Numbered from the stretch's first letter, positions 1-12,067 are shown. The stretch: DNA of 39,755 nucleotides from Hydrogenophilales bacterium CG12_big_fil_rev_8_21_14_0_65_61_21 (GCA_002782005.1 PFGT01000060.1:81456-121210); one strand, 5' to 3'. Numbers and translations are program-made. The notes: a model not told the origin generated them from the letters alone.

Positions 1-564
1 CACGGCGCCGATGGCCGAATACAACACGAACATGCCGCGCAGGGCGACGAGCCGGTCGCTGCCCTGCCTCGCCAGCCAGTCCGGCACGCCGGCGGCTAGC
101 GCGCCCAGTGCCGCGAATAACGCGCCGGTGAGGGAATAGCGAGCGAACAACGAGGTACGCGCGTCACCTGCGGCGGCCTCGGCCAGACGCGCGTGCTCCA
201 GCGGCAGGAACACGCTGACGTCGCCGGAACTTGGGTTAAGAGTGCCGATGAAGGCCACCAGCAACAGTGGCCAGAAGCTGCTCAGGCCGGCGAAGAAGAG
301 GCCCGTGGCGGCCATCAAGAGCGCCGCGCCTTGCAGGAGAGCGCGGTGATGAATCCGATGCCCCCAGGCGCCGACCGCCAGGGTGGCGAAGGCCGAGCCC
401 AGCAGGGTGGCCGAGCTGAGTACACCGACCTGCCAGGTACCCATGCCCAGCGCCAGCAGATAGGCCGGCAACAATACCGCGACGTAACCGTCGGCCAGCG
501 CGCGCAGGGCACGGGCGATGAGCAGGAAGCGCGCCTCGGGGGCGACGCCGGTGGGAAGGATCAC
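1..564 (-). CDS. MFS transporter, N-terminal half (runs off the left edge)
   Basis: This reading frame is open from a GTG at 564 to the window edge, 188 codons without a stop. The GTG overlaps the stop of the upstream ChrB-like gene (GTGA), so the two are translationally coupled. The product is strongly hydrophobic with repeated Leu/Ala/Gly segments (for example LPAYLLALGMGTW, then GALLMAATGLFF-like stretches), as expected for the first six or so helices of a major facilitator. Position at the end of a chromate-resistance operon suggests an efflux role, but substrate cannot be read from the sequence. Family assignment comes from hydropathy and overall look, not from a full-length match; the C-terminal half is missing only because the window ends. 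Confidence 0.75.
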   Translation of the reverse strand, partial: MILPTGVAPEARFLLIARALRALADGYVAVLLPAYLLALGMGTWQVGVLSSATLLGSAFATLAVGAWGHRIHHRALLQGAALLMAATGLFFAGLSSFWPLLLVAFIGTLNPSSGDVSVFLPLEHARLAEAAAGDARTSLFARYSLTGALFAALGALAAGVPDWLARQGSDRLVALRGMFVLYSAIGAV

Positions 565-992
565 GAGTCGGCGCACCAGGCATAGAGCGCGTCGTAGATC
601 ACCATGCCGTGCTTCAGCATTTCGTGGTCGTCGCTGAAGTTGCGCGACAGCCCCCTGGAAATTGCCAGCAGGCCGGCGGCCTCCGGCGCCAGATGGGGCG
701 CGCCGCAATCGGCGCCACGCACGATCAGGGCAAGTTTCTGCAGGGCCGGATCGGTGAGGCGGTGCTTGGCGATGAAAGCGTCAAAGCTGCACTGGTCGCC
801 GTGGGGGCCACCGTGGTGTCCATATTCCACGCCGGGGATGTCATACGGTATGGCGCCGGTTTGGGCCGCCACTTTCAGCACCTCGCCGCCTGGCACATAG
901 AGAAACTCCGGGTTGTCGTCGATGAAGCGGGCGATCAGCCAGGGACAGGCGATGCGGTCGATCTTGGGGTGTTCGCGGGTGACCCATTTCAT
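561..992 (-). CDS. Small ChrB C-terminal-domain protein (chromate resistance)
   Basis: This 143-residue protein corresponds to the C-terminal domain of ChrB alone. It opens with MKWVTREHPKIDRIACPWLI, which parallels the block starting WATRKRPWVDRLASAWLI in the full-length ChrB encoded two genes upstream, and it keeps the downstream LYAWC-type ending. It has several Cys and His residues (ACPW, HHGGPHGDQC, GADCGAPH), a possible metal or oxyanion site, though this is inference. Its ATG lies 2 bases after the chrA stop, and its own stop overlaps the GTG of the next MFS gene. Stand-alone ChrB-C proteins are known in chromate operons; their biochemical role is not well defined. Confidence 0.85.
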   Translation of the reverse strand: MKWVTREHPKIDRIACPWLIARFIDDNPEFLYVPGGEVLKVAAQTGAIPYDIPGVEYGHHGGPHGDQCSFDAFIAKHRLTDPALQKLALIVRGADCGAPHLAPEAAGLLAISRGLSRNFSDDHEMLKHGMVIYDALYAWCADS

Positions 993-994
993 GT

Positions 995-2335
995 TCAGGC
1001 TCCCATGGCGAAGGTGTAGGCCAGGCCCACTGCCGCGCAGGCGGCGATGACCCGCATGATGTCCTGCTTGTACTTCCATAGAGCCAGGAAGGCGGCGATG
1101 GAAATCAGGGCATAAAACCACTCGAAGCCACCGGAGAACGGCGCGGCTTCGCTGGCGCGCGGCCAGAGCACATGCCAGCCGAAGAACAGCGCCAGGTTGA
1201 GGATCACGCCGACTACGGCGGCGGTGATGCCGGTCAACGGCGCTGTGAATTTGAGGTCGCCGTGGGTGGCCTCCACCAGCGGGCCGCCGGCCAGGATGAA
1301 CAGGTAGCCGGGCAGGAAGGTGAAGAAGGTGGCGACGCAGGCGCCGGCGAAACCGGCCAGCAACAGGCTGTCCGGACCGAACACTTCCTTGCTCCAGCCG
1401 CCGATGAAGCCGACGAAGGCGACCACCATGATCAGCGGGCCGGGCGTGGTCTCGCCCAGGGCCAGGCCGTCCATCATCTGCGGGCCGGTGAGCCACTGGT
1501 AATGCTCGACGCCGCCCTGGTAGACGTAGGGCAACACGGCATAGGCGCCGCCAAAGGTGACCAAGGCCACCTTGGTGAAGAACTCGCCCATGTCTTTCAG
1601 GACGGGAAACCCCAGCGTCATCCCCATGCCGACCACCCAGACCGCGACGAAGGCGAGGGTCATGAAGATCAGGCGCGAGAGTTTGAATTTTGCGTGTTCC
1701 GGGGTCGGCGTGTCGTCGTCGATCAAGGCCGGGCCGTAGTCCTTGCCGGACCCGCCATGGCCGCCACCGATCTTGAACTTGTCCGGGGCGATCTTGCCGC
1801 CGATGAGACCGAGCACGCCGGCGCCGAGCACGATGGCCGGGAAGGGGACGTGGAAGACGAAGATGGCGATGAACGAAGCCGCCGCCAGGCCCCATAGCGC
1901 CTTGTTCTTCAGCGCCCGCGAGCCGATGCGCCAGGCCGCGAATACGACGATGGCGACCACGGCGGGCTTGATGCCGGCGAACACGCCCTGGATGAATTGC
2001 AGGTTGCCATAGGCCAGATAGACGTAGGTCAGCGCCGACAGGATGAATAGCGAGGGCAGCAGGAACAGGGTGCCGGCGACGATGCCGCCCCAGGTGCGGT
2101 GCAGTAGCCAGCCGATGTAGACGGCGAGCTGTTGCGCCTCCGGCCCCGGCAGCACCATGCAGTAGTTGAGGGCGTGCAGGAAGCGGCGCTCGGAGATCCA
2201 GCGGCGCCTCTCCACCAGTTCCTGATGCATCATCGAAATCTGCCCGGCGGGGCCGCCGAAGCTGATGAAGCCCAGCTTCAGCCAGTAGCCGAAGGCCTCC
2301 CAGAAAGAGGGGTGGGCGGGACGTGGGTCGCTCAT
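995..2335 (-). CDS. chrA: Chromate transporter ChrA
   Basis: A 446-residue inner-membrane protein of the CHR family that exports chromate by proton motive force. It has the long two-domain form: the N-terminal CHR domain carries FGGPAGQISMMHQE (about residues 26-39) and CMVLPGPEAQQLAVYIGW, and the C-terminal repeat starts with FFTKVALVTFGGAYAVLPYV and GLALGETTPGPL. About ten hydrophobic helices are visible, with a charged Gly/Lys-rich linker near residues 190-220. The ATG overlaps the chrB stop in an ATGA arrangement. Length and motifs match the family fully, and nothing looks damaged. Confidence 0.96.
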   Translation of the reverse strand: MSDPRPAHPSFWEAFGYWLKLGFISFGGPAGQISMMHQELVERRRWISERRFLHALNYCMVLPGPEAQQLAVYIGWLLHRTWGGIVAGTLFLLPSLFILSALTYVYLAYGNLQFIQGVFAGIKPAVVAIVVFAAWRIGSRALKNKALWGLAAASFIAIFVFHVPFPAIVLGAGVLGLIGGKIAPDKFKIGGGHGGSGKDYGPALIDDDTPTPEHAKFKLSRLIFMTLAFVAVWVVGMGMTLGFPVLKDMGEFFTKVALVTFGGAYAVLPYVYQGGVEHYQWLTGPQMMDGLALGETTPGPLIMVVAFVGFIGGWSKEVFGPDSLLLAGFAGACVATFFTFLPGYLFILAGGPLVEATHGDLKFTAPLTGITAAVVGVILNLALFFGWHVLWPRASEAAPFSGGFEWFYALISIAAFLALWKYKQDIMRVIAACAAVGLAYTFAMGA

Positions 2336-3270
2336 GGTCTGGGTGCTTCCTGTTGGTAATGGGCGTAAAGGAAATCAAAGGTTTGCGCGGCGGCGGCCAG
2401 CAGGGCGTCATCGTCGGCCAGGCTGGCGCGCATCCCGGCCAGCAGGGTTTCCAGGCCAGCAGCCTCGGGTTCCGGCAGGCCGCCGACATCGAGGTAATGG
2501 ACGACGCGGGCGATGCGCACCAGGGCGGGGTCGCCCTCTAGGCCGAAGCTGGCAAGCAGCGTCTCGAAACTCACCCGGTTGCCGGTATGCGTGAATGCCG
2601 CGCCGTCAAAATCGAAGCCCAGCGCGTCAGGAGGGCTGTCGGCGGGGGCGGCGAGCCAGAGAAAGTGCGCTTCCTGATCGATGAAATGGCGGATCAGCCA
2701 GGCCGAGGCGAGGCGGTCCACCCAGGGGCGCTTGCGGGTGGCCCAAAGCCGGCCTTGATGATCGGCTGCGTTGAGCAGCGCGATTTCCGCCTGGCGCGGG
2801 GTTGGCTCGCCGGGTGAAAATTTGGCGTGAATGCGGCGTTCCAGTTCGTCCAGTTGCGCCAGCACCTGCCGCCGTACCTCGCCGGGGAAGAAGTCGATGG
2901 CGGCCAGCGCGACAAAGTGCTTGCGCAGCTTGCGTGCCAGGCGGGCCATGTCGGACGCCGCATTGCCCTCCAGCGCCGTGAGACTGTCCTGAATATCGAC
3001 GGCGAGCTGGCGGTACTCCTCGGTGCGGTCGAACAGGGACGCGAAGGGGTATTCTGGCGGCTCGGCCGTGAGCAGATAGGCCTGGCCGCCCGATTCGGCG
3101 ATGTCTGCCGCCACCCCGGCGAAGGCCGCCTGTTGCTCGCCGCCCTCCGGCAGCAGATACACCCCATCACGCAACGCCGCCGCGCCGACCGTTTTCAGAG
3201 CGCGCCAGGCCCGCATCCTGGCCGAGGCGTTTTCAGTGGGTAGAGACAAAACAAGTAGTAACCATTTCAT
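2332..3270 (-). CDS. chrB: Chromate resistance protein ChrB
   Basis: A 312-residue cytosolic protein with an N-terminal ChrB domain (KWLLLVLSLPTENASARMRA, then LRDGVYLLPEG) and a C-terminal chromate-resistance domain from about residue 175 (WATRKRPWVDRLASAWLIRH). In other chromate operons ChrB acts as a chromate-sensing regulator and raises resistance given by ChrA. It is the first gene of chrB-chrA-chrB'-MFS. The ATG at 3270 fits the usual family N-terminus, but no Shine-Dalgarno sequence precedes it. Instead a 34-bp inverted repeat spans the start codon, which suggests autoregulation and perhaps a leaderless or very short-leader mRNA. Confidence 0.95.
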   Translation of the reverse strand: MKWLLLVLSLPTENASARMRAWRALKTVGAAALRDGVYLLPEGGEQQAAFAGVAADIAESGGQAYLLTAEPPEYPFASLFDRTEEYRQLAVDIQDSLTALEGNAASDMARLARKLRKHFVALAAIDFFPGEVRRQVLAQLDELERRIHAKFSPGEPTPRQAEIALLNAADHQGRLWATRKRPWVDRLASAWLIRHFIDQEAHFLWLAAPADSPPDALGFDFDGAAFTHTGNRVSFETLLASFGLEGDPALVRIARVVHYLDVGGLPEPEAAGLETLLAGMRASLADDDALLAAAAQTFDFLYAHYQQEAPRP

Positions 3271-3288
3271 AAATGAAAATGTTACTAC
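3255..3288. promoter_or_regulatory. 34-bp palindrome over the chrB start, candidate operator
   Basis: The arms GTAGTAACCATTTCAT (3255-3270) and ATGAAAATGTTACTAC (3273-3288) are inverted copies with 14 of 16 positions matching and a 2-base centre. The palindrome covers the chrB ATG and its first codons. A possible minus-strand -35 TTGAAC lies at 3299-3304, with an AT-rich region where a -10 would fall. The position fits a repressor site or an RNA hairpin hiding the start. Binding by ChrB is inferred from the role of ChrB elsewhere. Confidence 0.6.
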
Positions 3289-3352
3289 ATTATTTTTTGT
3301 TCAACCCATCCTTAGGAAAATATTGGTCGACTTGCCGCTGTTTCGTCATGCT

Positions 3353-5399
<2,047 letters not shown>

Positions 5400-5469
5400 C
5401 GCCGGGATGATGCACTCTGGTCGGGCCGGCAGCAACGGTCTGTGGTCACTAGGATGCGAAAGATGGAGA

Positions 5470-5924
5470 ATGACCTACCTTCATTCCATTGACCCGCTCA
5501 TGGCATCCACTATGCAAGACCTGCGGCAACCGCCCGCGCCAAACAATGGCAATCTGGTGACTCTGACCCACGTCATCTACGGTCTGCACGCCTTTAGTGC
5601 GCTGTCCGGCCTGTTGAGCGCGGCCTTCGTGGTGACCGCCTTCCTGTCCGGCTGGCCTTCGATCATCGCTGTCATCATCAACTACGTGAAGCGTGGCGAG
5701 GCGCGCGGCAGTTGGCTGGAATCGCATTTCCGCTGGCAGATACGGACCTTCTGGTTCGCGCTGCTCTGGTTTGTCGTCGCCGGGCTGTTGGCGATCACCC
5801 TGATCGGCATCCCGGCCGCCCTGCTGTTGGTGCTCGGCGCCGGCATCTGGGTGCTGTATCGCATCGCCCGTGGCTGGCTCAACCTGCTCGACGGCCAGCC
5901 GATGCCGCTGCCGCCCTCCGCGCA

Positions 5925-5940
<16 letters not shown>
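5470..5940 (+). CDS. DUF4870-like small membrane protein
   Basis: A 156-residue membrane protein with three to four hydrophobic segments. The stretch WPSIIAVIINYVKRGEARGSWLESHFRWQIRTFWF is the recognisable core of a widespread family of DUF4870-like proteins of unknown function (described here in two parts: IIAVIINYVKR and ESHFRWQIRTFWF). The first ATG is at 5470, with GGAG close upstream; ATGs at 5500 and 5512 are alternatives and would remove 10-14 residues before the conserved region. It is divergent from nadE and its 3' end overlaps the 3' end of uup on the other strand by 16 bases. No specific role can be assigned. Confidence 0.85.
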
Positions 5941-7814
<1,874 letters not shown>

Positions 7815-7893
7815 AGGCGCCGTCCGAGCAGTCTTCAATAACCTGTATCATGCCAGCAATGGCGGTCGCCGCCGTGGTTATCGAGATAGTGCA

Positions 7894-9150
7894 ATGGAAA
7901 TTGTCTTGGCCTTCATGGCGGGCCTGCTGATCCTCGCCATCATCCTGTTCTGGTTACGCGGCCGCTGGCTGGCCGAGCGCGGCGACTTGCTGATCCGAAT
8001 CGCCCGGCTGGAGACCGAACTCGGCAGCGAACGGGCGGCGCTGGCCGACAAGCTGAAGCTGCTGGCGGAGGCCCGCGCCCAGTCCACCGATGCTTTCCGC
8101 GCCCTGTCCGCCGAGGCGTTGAGCAACAACAATCAAACCTTCCTCGACCTCGCCCGCGAGAGTCTGGGGAAGTTCCAGGAAGGGGCGAAGAGCGACCTCG
8201 AAGCGCGTAACAAGGCGGTCGAAACCCTGGTTAAGCCGCTGGCCGAGACCCTGGCCAAGCTGGAAGGCCAGACCGTCGGCCTGGAGCAGGCCAGGGCCGT
8301 GGCCTATACGGCGCTGTCCGAGCAGGTGCGTCAGTTGCTGGACTCGCAACATGCCTTGCAGAAGGAAACGCGCACCCTGGGCAACGCCTTGCGCCGGCCG
8401 GATGTCCGAGGCCGCTGGGGCGAGGTGCAGTTGCGCCGGGTGGTCGAGCTGGCCGGGATGCAGTCACGTTGCGACTTCGACGAGCAGTCCAGCGTCACCA
8501 CCGAGGCCGGTCGGCAACGGCCGGATATGCTGGTGCGCCTGCCCGGCGGCAAGACGATAGTGGTTGACGTGAAGACGCCGATCGACGCCTTCATGGACGC
8601 CATGGCGGCCGAGGACGAGCACCAGCGCGAGTTGGCCCTGGATCGCTTCACCCGCCATGTGAAGGAGCATATCGGCAGCCTCGCCGCCAAGGCCTACTGG
8701 GCCCAGTTCGAACCGTCGCCCGAATTCGTGGTGCTGTTCCTGCCTGGCGAGGCCTATTTCAGCGCCGCCATGCAGCGTGACCCGAACCTGATCGAATACG
8801 CCGCCGAACAGCGGGTCATCCTGGCCACGCCAACCACCCTGTTGGCGCTGCTGAAGGCGGTTTACTACGGCTGGCGGCAGGAAGCCCTGACCGAGAATGC
8901 CCGGCAAATATCTGTTCTAGGCAAGGAACTGTACGATCGTTTGGCAACCATGACCGGGCATTGGCTCGGCGTCGGTAAAAATCTCGGTCAGGCTACCGAG
9001 GCCTACAATAAGGCTATGGCCTCGCTGGAGACGCGGGTGCTGGTGTCGGCGCGCAAGTTCCGCGATTTGAAGGCCGCCGATGCCGACAAGGAATTACCGA
9101 TGCCGGCCATGGTGGAAGCGGCGCCGCGACTGCCGACCGAGATCGAATAA
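7894..9150 (+). CDS. rmuC: DNA recombination protein RmuC
   Basis: A 418-residue protein with an N-terminal membrane anchor ([20 protein letters not shown]), a long coiled coil to about residue 160, and the RmuC nuclease-like domain. Visible family blocks are [59 protein letters not shown] and [15 protein letters not shown]. RmuC limits inversions at short inverted repeats and is thought to act on unusual DNA structures. The ATG at 7894 gives the anchor at the very N-terminus; the frame is open further upstream but that part overlaps the uup promoter region. Length is near the family norm. Confidence 0.94.
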   Translation: MEIVLAFMAGLLILAIILFWLRGRWLAERGDLLIRIARLETELGSERAALADKLKLLAEARAQSTDAFRALSAEALSNNNQTFLDLARESLGKFQEGAKSDLEARNKAVETLVKPLAETLAKLEGQTVGLEQARAVAYTALSEQVRQLLDSQHALQKETRTLGNALRRPDVRGRWGEVQLRRVVELAGMQSRCDFDEQSSVTTEAGRQRPDMLVRLPGGKTIVVDVKTPIDAFMDAMAAEDEHQRELALDRFTRHVKEHIGSLAAKAYWAQFEPSPEFVVLFLPGEAYFSAAMQRDPNLIEYAAEQRVILATPTTLLALLKAVYYGWRQEALTENARQISVLGKELYDRLATMTGHWLGVGKNLGQATEAYNKAMASLETRVLVSARKFRDLKAADADKELPMPAMVEAAPRLPTEIE

Positions 9151-9174
9151 TAGGTTCTACGACAAGGAGTTGAG

Positions 9175-9525
9175 ATGATCGCGATCAAAGACCAGGGCAA
9201 GCTAATCAGCATTTCAGTCATCGGCGAATTCACTGTGACCGATTACAAGGAATTCGAACAACACGTCCTGGCGCATCTCAAGGCCGGCGGCGTCAACCTG
9301 TTACTGGATTTGCGCGACATGGTTCGCTACACCCTGGATGTGGTTTGGGAAGAGATCAAGTTCAACCATGAGCACCGCTACGATTTCCGCAAGATCGCGG
9401 TGGTCACCGGCAACGAATGGATGGTCTGGATCGTCTGGCTGAACAGCCTGCTGGTTGACGGCGAACTGCGGGTATTCGACGATCCAGGCATCGCTCTGGA
9501 GTGGCTGGCGGAAGAATCATCCTAG
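9175..9525 (+). CDS. SpoIIAA-like (STAS/Sec14-type) protein
   Basis: A 116-residue soluble protein resembling the SpoIIAA-like family. It shows alternating strands and helices: a first strand with GEFTVTDYKEFEQHV, a strand VNLLLDLRDM, then KFNHEHRYDFRKIAVVTGNEW and a C-terminal LRVFDDPGIALEWLAE. Such proteins are small STAS/Sec14-like modules, often of unknown partner. A strong ribosome site AAGGAG lies 5 bases before the ATG. It follows rmuC by 24 bp and may be cotranscribed with it. The function is not known. Confidence 0.82.
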   Translation: MIAIKDQGKLISISVIGEFTVTDYKEFEQHVLAHLKAGGVNLLLDLRDMVRYTLDVVWEEIKFNHEHRYDFRKIAVVTGNEWMVWIVWLNSLLVDGELRVFDDPGIALEWLAEESS

Positions 9526-9611
9526 TGTAGGATTGCACGTTGTTTGGCACATATGCGAACAAGGAACGTCGGGCAGTGCCAGCTACCTCAATGTAGACCT
9601 TGATTTATACT

Positions 9612-9851
9612 ATGCCCATGCCTACTCCAACCGCTACCGCCGAATACATGAAGCTGTCCGTCTCCGAGCGCATCCAGCTCGTCGAGGACATATGGGATAG
9701 TATTGCTGCGGAGGCACCACCTAATACCGTTGAGTTGTCACAAGCCCAAAAGGCTGAGTTGCATCGTCGCGTTGCCGCACATCGTGCTGACCCTTCCACC
9801 GCCGTCCCGTGGGAACAGGTTCGATCCAAATTATTTCCGAGTAAACCCTGA
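9612..9851 (+). CDS. Addiction module antitoxin (Unstab_antitox/TIGR02574-like)
   Basis: A 79-residue protein with the pattern KLSVSERIQLVEDIWDSIA, then ELSQAQKAELHRRVAAHRAD and VPWEQVRSKL, which is typical of the putative addiction module component family paired with RelE/ParE toxins. Its stop overlaps the ATG of the toxin gene (TGATG). Several starts are possible: ATG 9612, ATG 9618, or ATG 9648 (MKLSVSERIQ). The last fits the shortest family members, and a TATACT directly before 9612 would, if it is a -10, favour a later start. These antitoxins normally bind the toxin and repress their own promoter. Confidence 0.85.
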   Translation: MPMPTPTATAEYMKLSVSERIQLVEDIWDSIAAEAPPNTVELSQAQKAELHRRVAAHRADPSTAVPWEQVRSKLFPSKP

Positions 9852-10147
9852 TGTTGGTCGTGCTCCGTCCAGAGGCAGAACAAGAACTTCTGGAAGCGCA
9901 GGCTTGGTACGAATCAAAAGCGCTGGGACTTGGCTTTGAGTTCGCTCGTGCCGCTGACGCAGCAGTTGCGTTGGCGCTTCGCAATCCCTTTGGGCATTTG
10001 CGCATCGAAGAAGATTTCCACCGAGTGCTATTCCGTAAATTTCCTTACACGCTCATTTATCTTCCAACTCCAGATGAGTTGCTGGTGGTTTCATTCTTTC
10101 ATCAGCATCGTGAACCAGGTGTTTGGCTGGAACGGTTTGAAAACTGA
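9851..10147 (+). CDS. RelE/ParE-family toxin
   Basis: A 98-residue protein of the ParE/RelE superfamily, with the usual layout: LRPEAEQELLEAQAWYES at the N-terminus, a middle GLGFEFARAADAAVALALRNP, and a C-terminal strand region FRKFPYTLIYLPTPDELLVVSFFHQHREPGVW. RelE-like members cut mRNA on the ribosome and ParE-like members poison gyrase; the sequence does not decide between them. It is translationally coupled to the antitoxin by a 1-base overlap. It looks intact, with no frameshift or stop. Confidence 0.87.
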   Translation: MLVVLRPEAEQELLEAQAWYESKALGLGFEFARAADAAVALALRNPFGHLRIEEDFHRVLFRKFPYTLIYLPTPDELLVVSFFHQHREPGVWLERFEN

Positions 10148-10177
10148 TACGCATGGCAATCATGTCTTGCAATCACA

Positions 10178-10206
10178 CAAAAGCACGGCGTCAAAAGCAC
10201 GGGGTC
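10178..10206. repeat. Short tandem duplication downstream of the toxin gene
   Basis: Two 14-base units lie side by side, CAAAAGCACGGCGT and CAAAAGCACGGGGT, differing at one base and followed by CAGGTCT. The segment is noncoding. GGGGTCAGGTCT-like words occur beside REP-associated elements in other bacteria, so this may be a remnant, but no transposase is present. Apart from this and the terminator, nothing else was recognised between 10148 and 10374. Confidence 0.5.
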
Positions 10207-10264
10207 AGGTCTAGTAAAGTAGCATTGCGCTGCTTATCTGGCCTAACCGCTGCATTCTAGCTGG

Positions 10265-10305
10265 ACTGGCCGATAAGCGTTCTCTTAATGGCCAGTGGAT
10301 TTTTT
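10265..10305 (+). terminator. Rho-independent terminator after the toxin-antitoxin pair
   Basis: The left arm ACTGGCCGATAAG (10265-10277) pairs with CTTAATGGCCAGT (10284-10296), two mismatches in 13, with a 6-base loop. Six T residues follow at 10300-10305. The orientation suits the plus-strand toxin-antitoxin transcript. Confidence 0.75.
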
Positions 10306-10374
10306 CGCAAATCCCCCCCTTCAGGCTCATGTCTGGATTGGAAAATACTGCATCGCTGTAGGTCGCTTGTTTAC

Positions 10375-10450
10375 TGGTGCCCTCGGCCCGAATCGAACGG
10401 GCGACCCTCCCCTTAGGAGGGGGATGCTCTATCCACTGAGCTACGAGGGC
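10375..10450 (-). tRNA. tRNA-Arg (anticodon CCT)
   Basis: Reading the minus strand, acceptor GCCCTCG pairs with CGAGGGC, the D-arm is GCTC-AGTGGATA-GAGC, the anticodon stem TCCCC/GGGGA encloses CTCCTAA (anticodon CCT), and the T-arm is GCCCG-TTCGATT-CGGGC. The CCA end is encoded (10375-10377). It reads the rare arginine codon AGG. Confidence 0.97.
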
Positions 10451-10460
10451 GTGGGCCGCG

Positions 10461-10490
10461 ATTCTAACCCGCCTGGCCGGCTCGGTGCAG
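10461..10490 (-). promoter_or_regulatory. Candidate promoter of tRNA-Arg(CCT)
   Basis: On the minus strand CTGCAC (10485-10490) and TAGAAT (10461-10466) are separated by 18 bases. The -10 ends 11 bases before the mature tRNA 5' end, a normal distance. The -35 is weak. Confidence 0.5.
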
Positions 10491-10519
10491 CCCGTCGGTG
10501 TGGTCGGCTCCTAGCAGAT

Positions 10520-11890
10520 TCAACTTTGGAGCGCGTATTTGCTGGTGGCTGCGGCGTCCCGGCTAACAACCTTTTCCAGGTCCAGCACGAAGCTGAACCG
10601 GCTGCCCTGGCCGGGGCTTGAGGCCAGTTCAATCCGGCCGCCCATCAGGCCGACCAGATGGGCGGCGATGGTCAGCCCGAGGCCGCTGCCGTCGTGGTAC
10701 CGGACACTGGCGTCATCGGTCTGTTTGAATAGCTCGAAGATGGAACTCTGGGTCTTGGCCGGGATGCCGATTCCGGTGTCCTGGACGCTGAATTCGAGGC
10801 GTAAATGTGAGTCTGTTTCGGCCTGTCGGGTCACGCCAATCTCGATCCGGCCGGCGTCGGTGTATTTGATGGCGTTGCTGAGTAGATTGGCCAGTATCTG
10901 GCGTAGGCGCAAGGGATCGCAAACAACCTGGTCGGGTACGTCGTCGTCGATGACGGCGCTCAGTTGCAGGCGTTTGGCCTGGGTCAACGGATAGAGCGGT
11001 TGCAGGGTCAGCCGGACGATTTCTCTAACGGCTGTGGGCTTGGGCGCCAAACTCAGACTGCCGGCCTCGATCTTGGCGAAATCCAGAAGGTCGTCGATGA
11101 TCTCCAGCAACGACTCGGACGATTCCTTGAGGATACCGATCTGGGTGTGTTGCAGGCTGCCCAGCGGGCTGTTAAGCAGCGTTCTGGTTAGTTCGAGGAT
11201 GCCGTTCATGGGGGCGCGGATATGGCCAGAGACGTTGGCCAGCAATTCCGACTTGACCCGGTTAGCCGTCTCCGCTTCATCTTTGGCATGACGTAGGTCG
11301 ACTTCGACCTGTTTGCGTTCGGTGATGTCCTGAAATACACCGACCATGCGTTGGGGCGAGCGTTCAGTGCCATGGCCGACCATCATGCCCTTGGAGGCGA
11401 ACCAGCGGGTTTCGCCCTGGCCGGTGATGCTGCGATATTCGACTTCGTACCCGGCTATTTCGCCTTGTTTGTAGCGCCGGCCGACCTCCAGTACTCGTTG
11501 CCGGTCGTCGGGGTGCAGCATGGCGACCCAGGTATTGTGGATGCGGTCACCGACCTGTTCCGGCACGGTGCCGAGCAGCTCATGCCAACGAGCGTTCACA
11601 GCCCCCTTGCCGGTGGCGATATCGACATCCCAATAGGCCATCCGGGCACATTCCAGGGCGAGATCGGCGCGTTGCTCCGAACGTTCCAGTCGGTCCCGGC
11701 GGCGGCGACTGGCTCGGAGCAGATAGACGATGACCAAGGCCAGAATGGGCCCCAGTATTAGCGCCGCGATCAAGACCGTGCGCAGGCCGCCCCGACCAGC
11801 CCAATCTCCGCTCATCGACCAGACAGCCAGGACCAGTTCGGTCAGGCCGAACAGGATCAGGGCAGTCACGTAATGATTATCTGGGCGCAT
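10520..11890 (-). CDS. PAS-domain hybrid-type sensor histidine kinase with abnormal H-box
   Basis: A 456-residue membrane protein: two N-terminal helices (about 8-26 and 37-59), a PAS/PAC domain (about 70-195, ending VGVFQDITERKQ), a dimerisation domain and a HATPase domain. The N-box (NLLSNAIKYTD, N335 and N339), G1 box DTGIGIP and G2 box GSGLGLTIA are intact. The H-box reads NVSGHIRAPMNG where the family has S-H-E-[IL]-R-T-P-M-N: the phosphoacceptor position is Gly222, and His223 sits where Glu is expected. ATP binding should be kept, but normal autophosphorylation is doubtful. There is no receiver domain and no adjacent response regulator. The ATG at 11890 lacks a clear ribosome site. Confidence 0.9.
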   Translation of the reverse strand: MRPDNHYVTALILFGLTELVLAVWSMSGDWAGRGGLRTVLIAALILGPILALVIVYLLRASRRRRDRLERSEQRADLALECARMAYWDVDIATGKGAVNARWHELLGTVPEQVGDRIHNTWVAMLHPDDRQRVLEVGRRYKQGEIAGYEVEYRSITGQGETRWFASKGMMVGHGTERSPQRMVGVFQDITERKQVEVDLRHAKDEAETANRVKSELLANVSGHIRAPMNGILELTRTLLNSPLGSLQHTQIGILKESSESLLEIIDDLLDFAKIEAGSLSLAPKPTAVREIVRLTLQPLYPLTQAKRLQLSAVIDDDVPDQVVCDPLRLRQILANLLSNAIKYTDAGRIEIGVTRQAETDSHLRLEFSVQDTGIGIPAKTQSSIFELFKQTDDASVRYHDGSGLGLTIAAHLVGLMGGRIELASSPGQGSRFSFVLDLEKVVSRDAAATSKYALQS

Positions 11891-12067
11891 GAAAGGTAAA
11901 GGAACAATGAAACCGGGCGACTAGGAGTGACGCGAATCTTATGCTGGGTCTATTCGTGACGCCTTGGTAAATTCGTCTTGAAGCGGACGCCGTCCAGGCC
12001 ATAATGAGACTTGGTGGATTCATCAAGAATCTCTTTTGGATGTCCAAACCTAGCATCGGAAAATGAC

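Noticed and set aside
561-2489. A 642-codon open frame on the minus strand across chrA
   Set aside because: Only its last 143 codons (the small ChrB-like gene) are real. The part over chrA is an out-of-frame reading with Arg/Pro/His-rich, family-free sequence.
10147-10450. Integration (att) site at the 3' end of tRNA-Arg(CCT) flanking the toxin-antitoxin module
   Set aside because: No duplicated tRNA 3' segment was seen on the far side, and there is no integrase.
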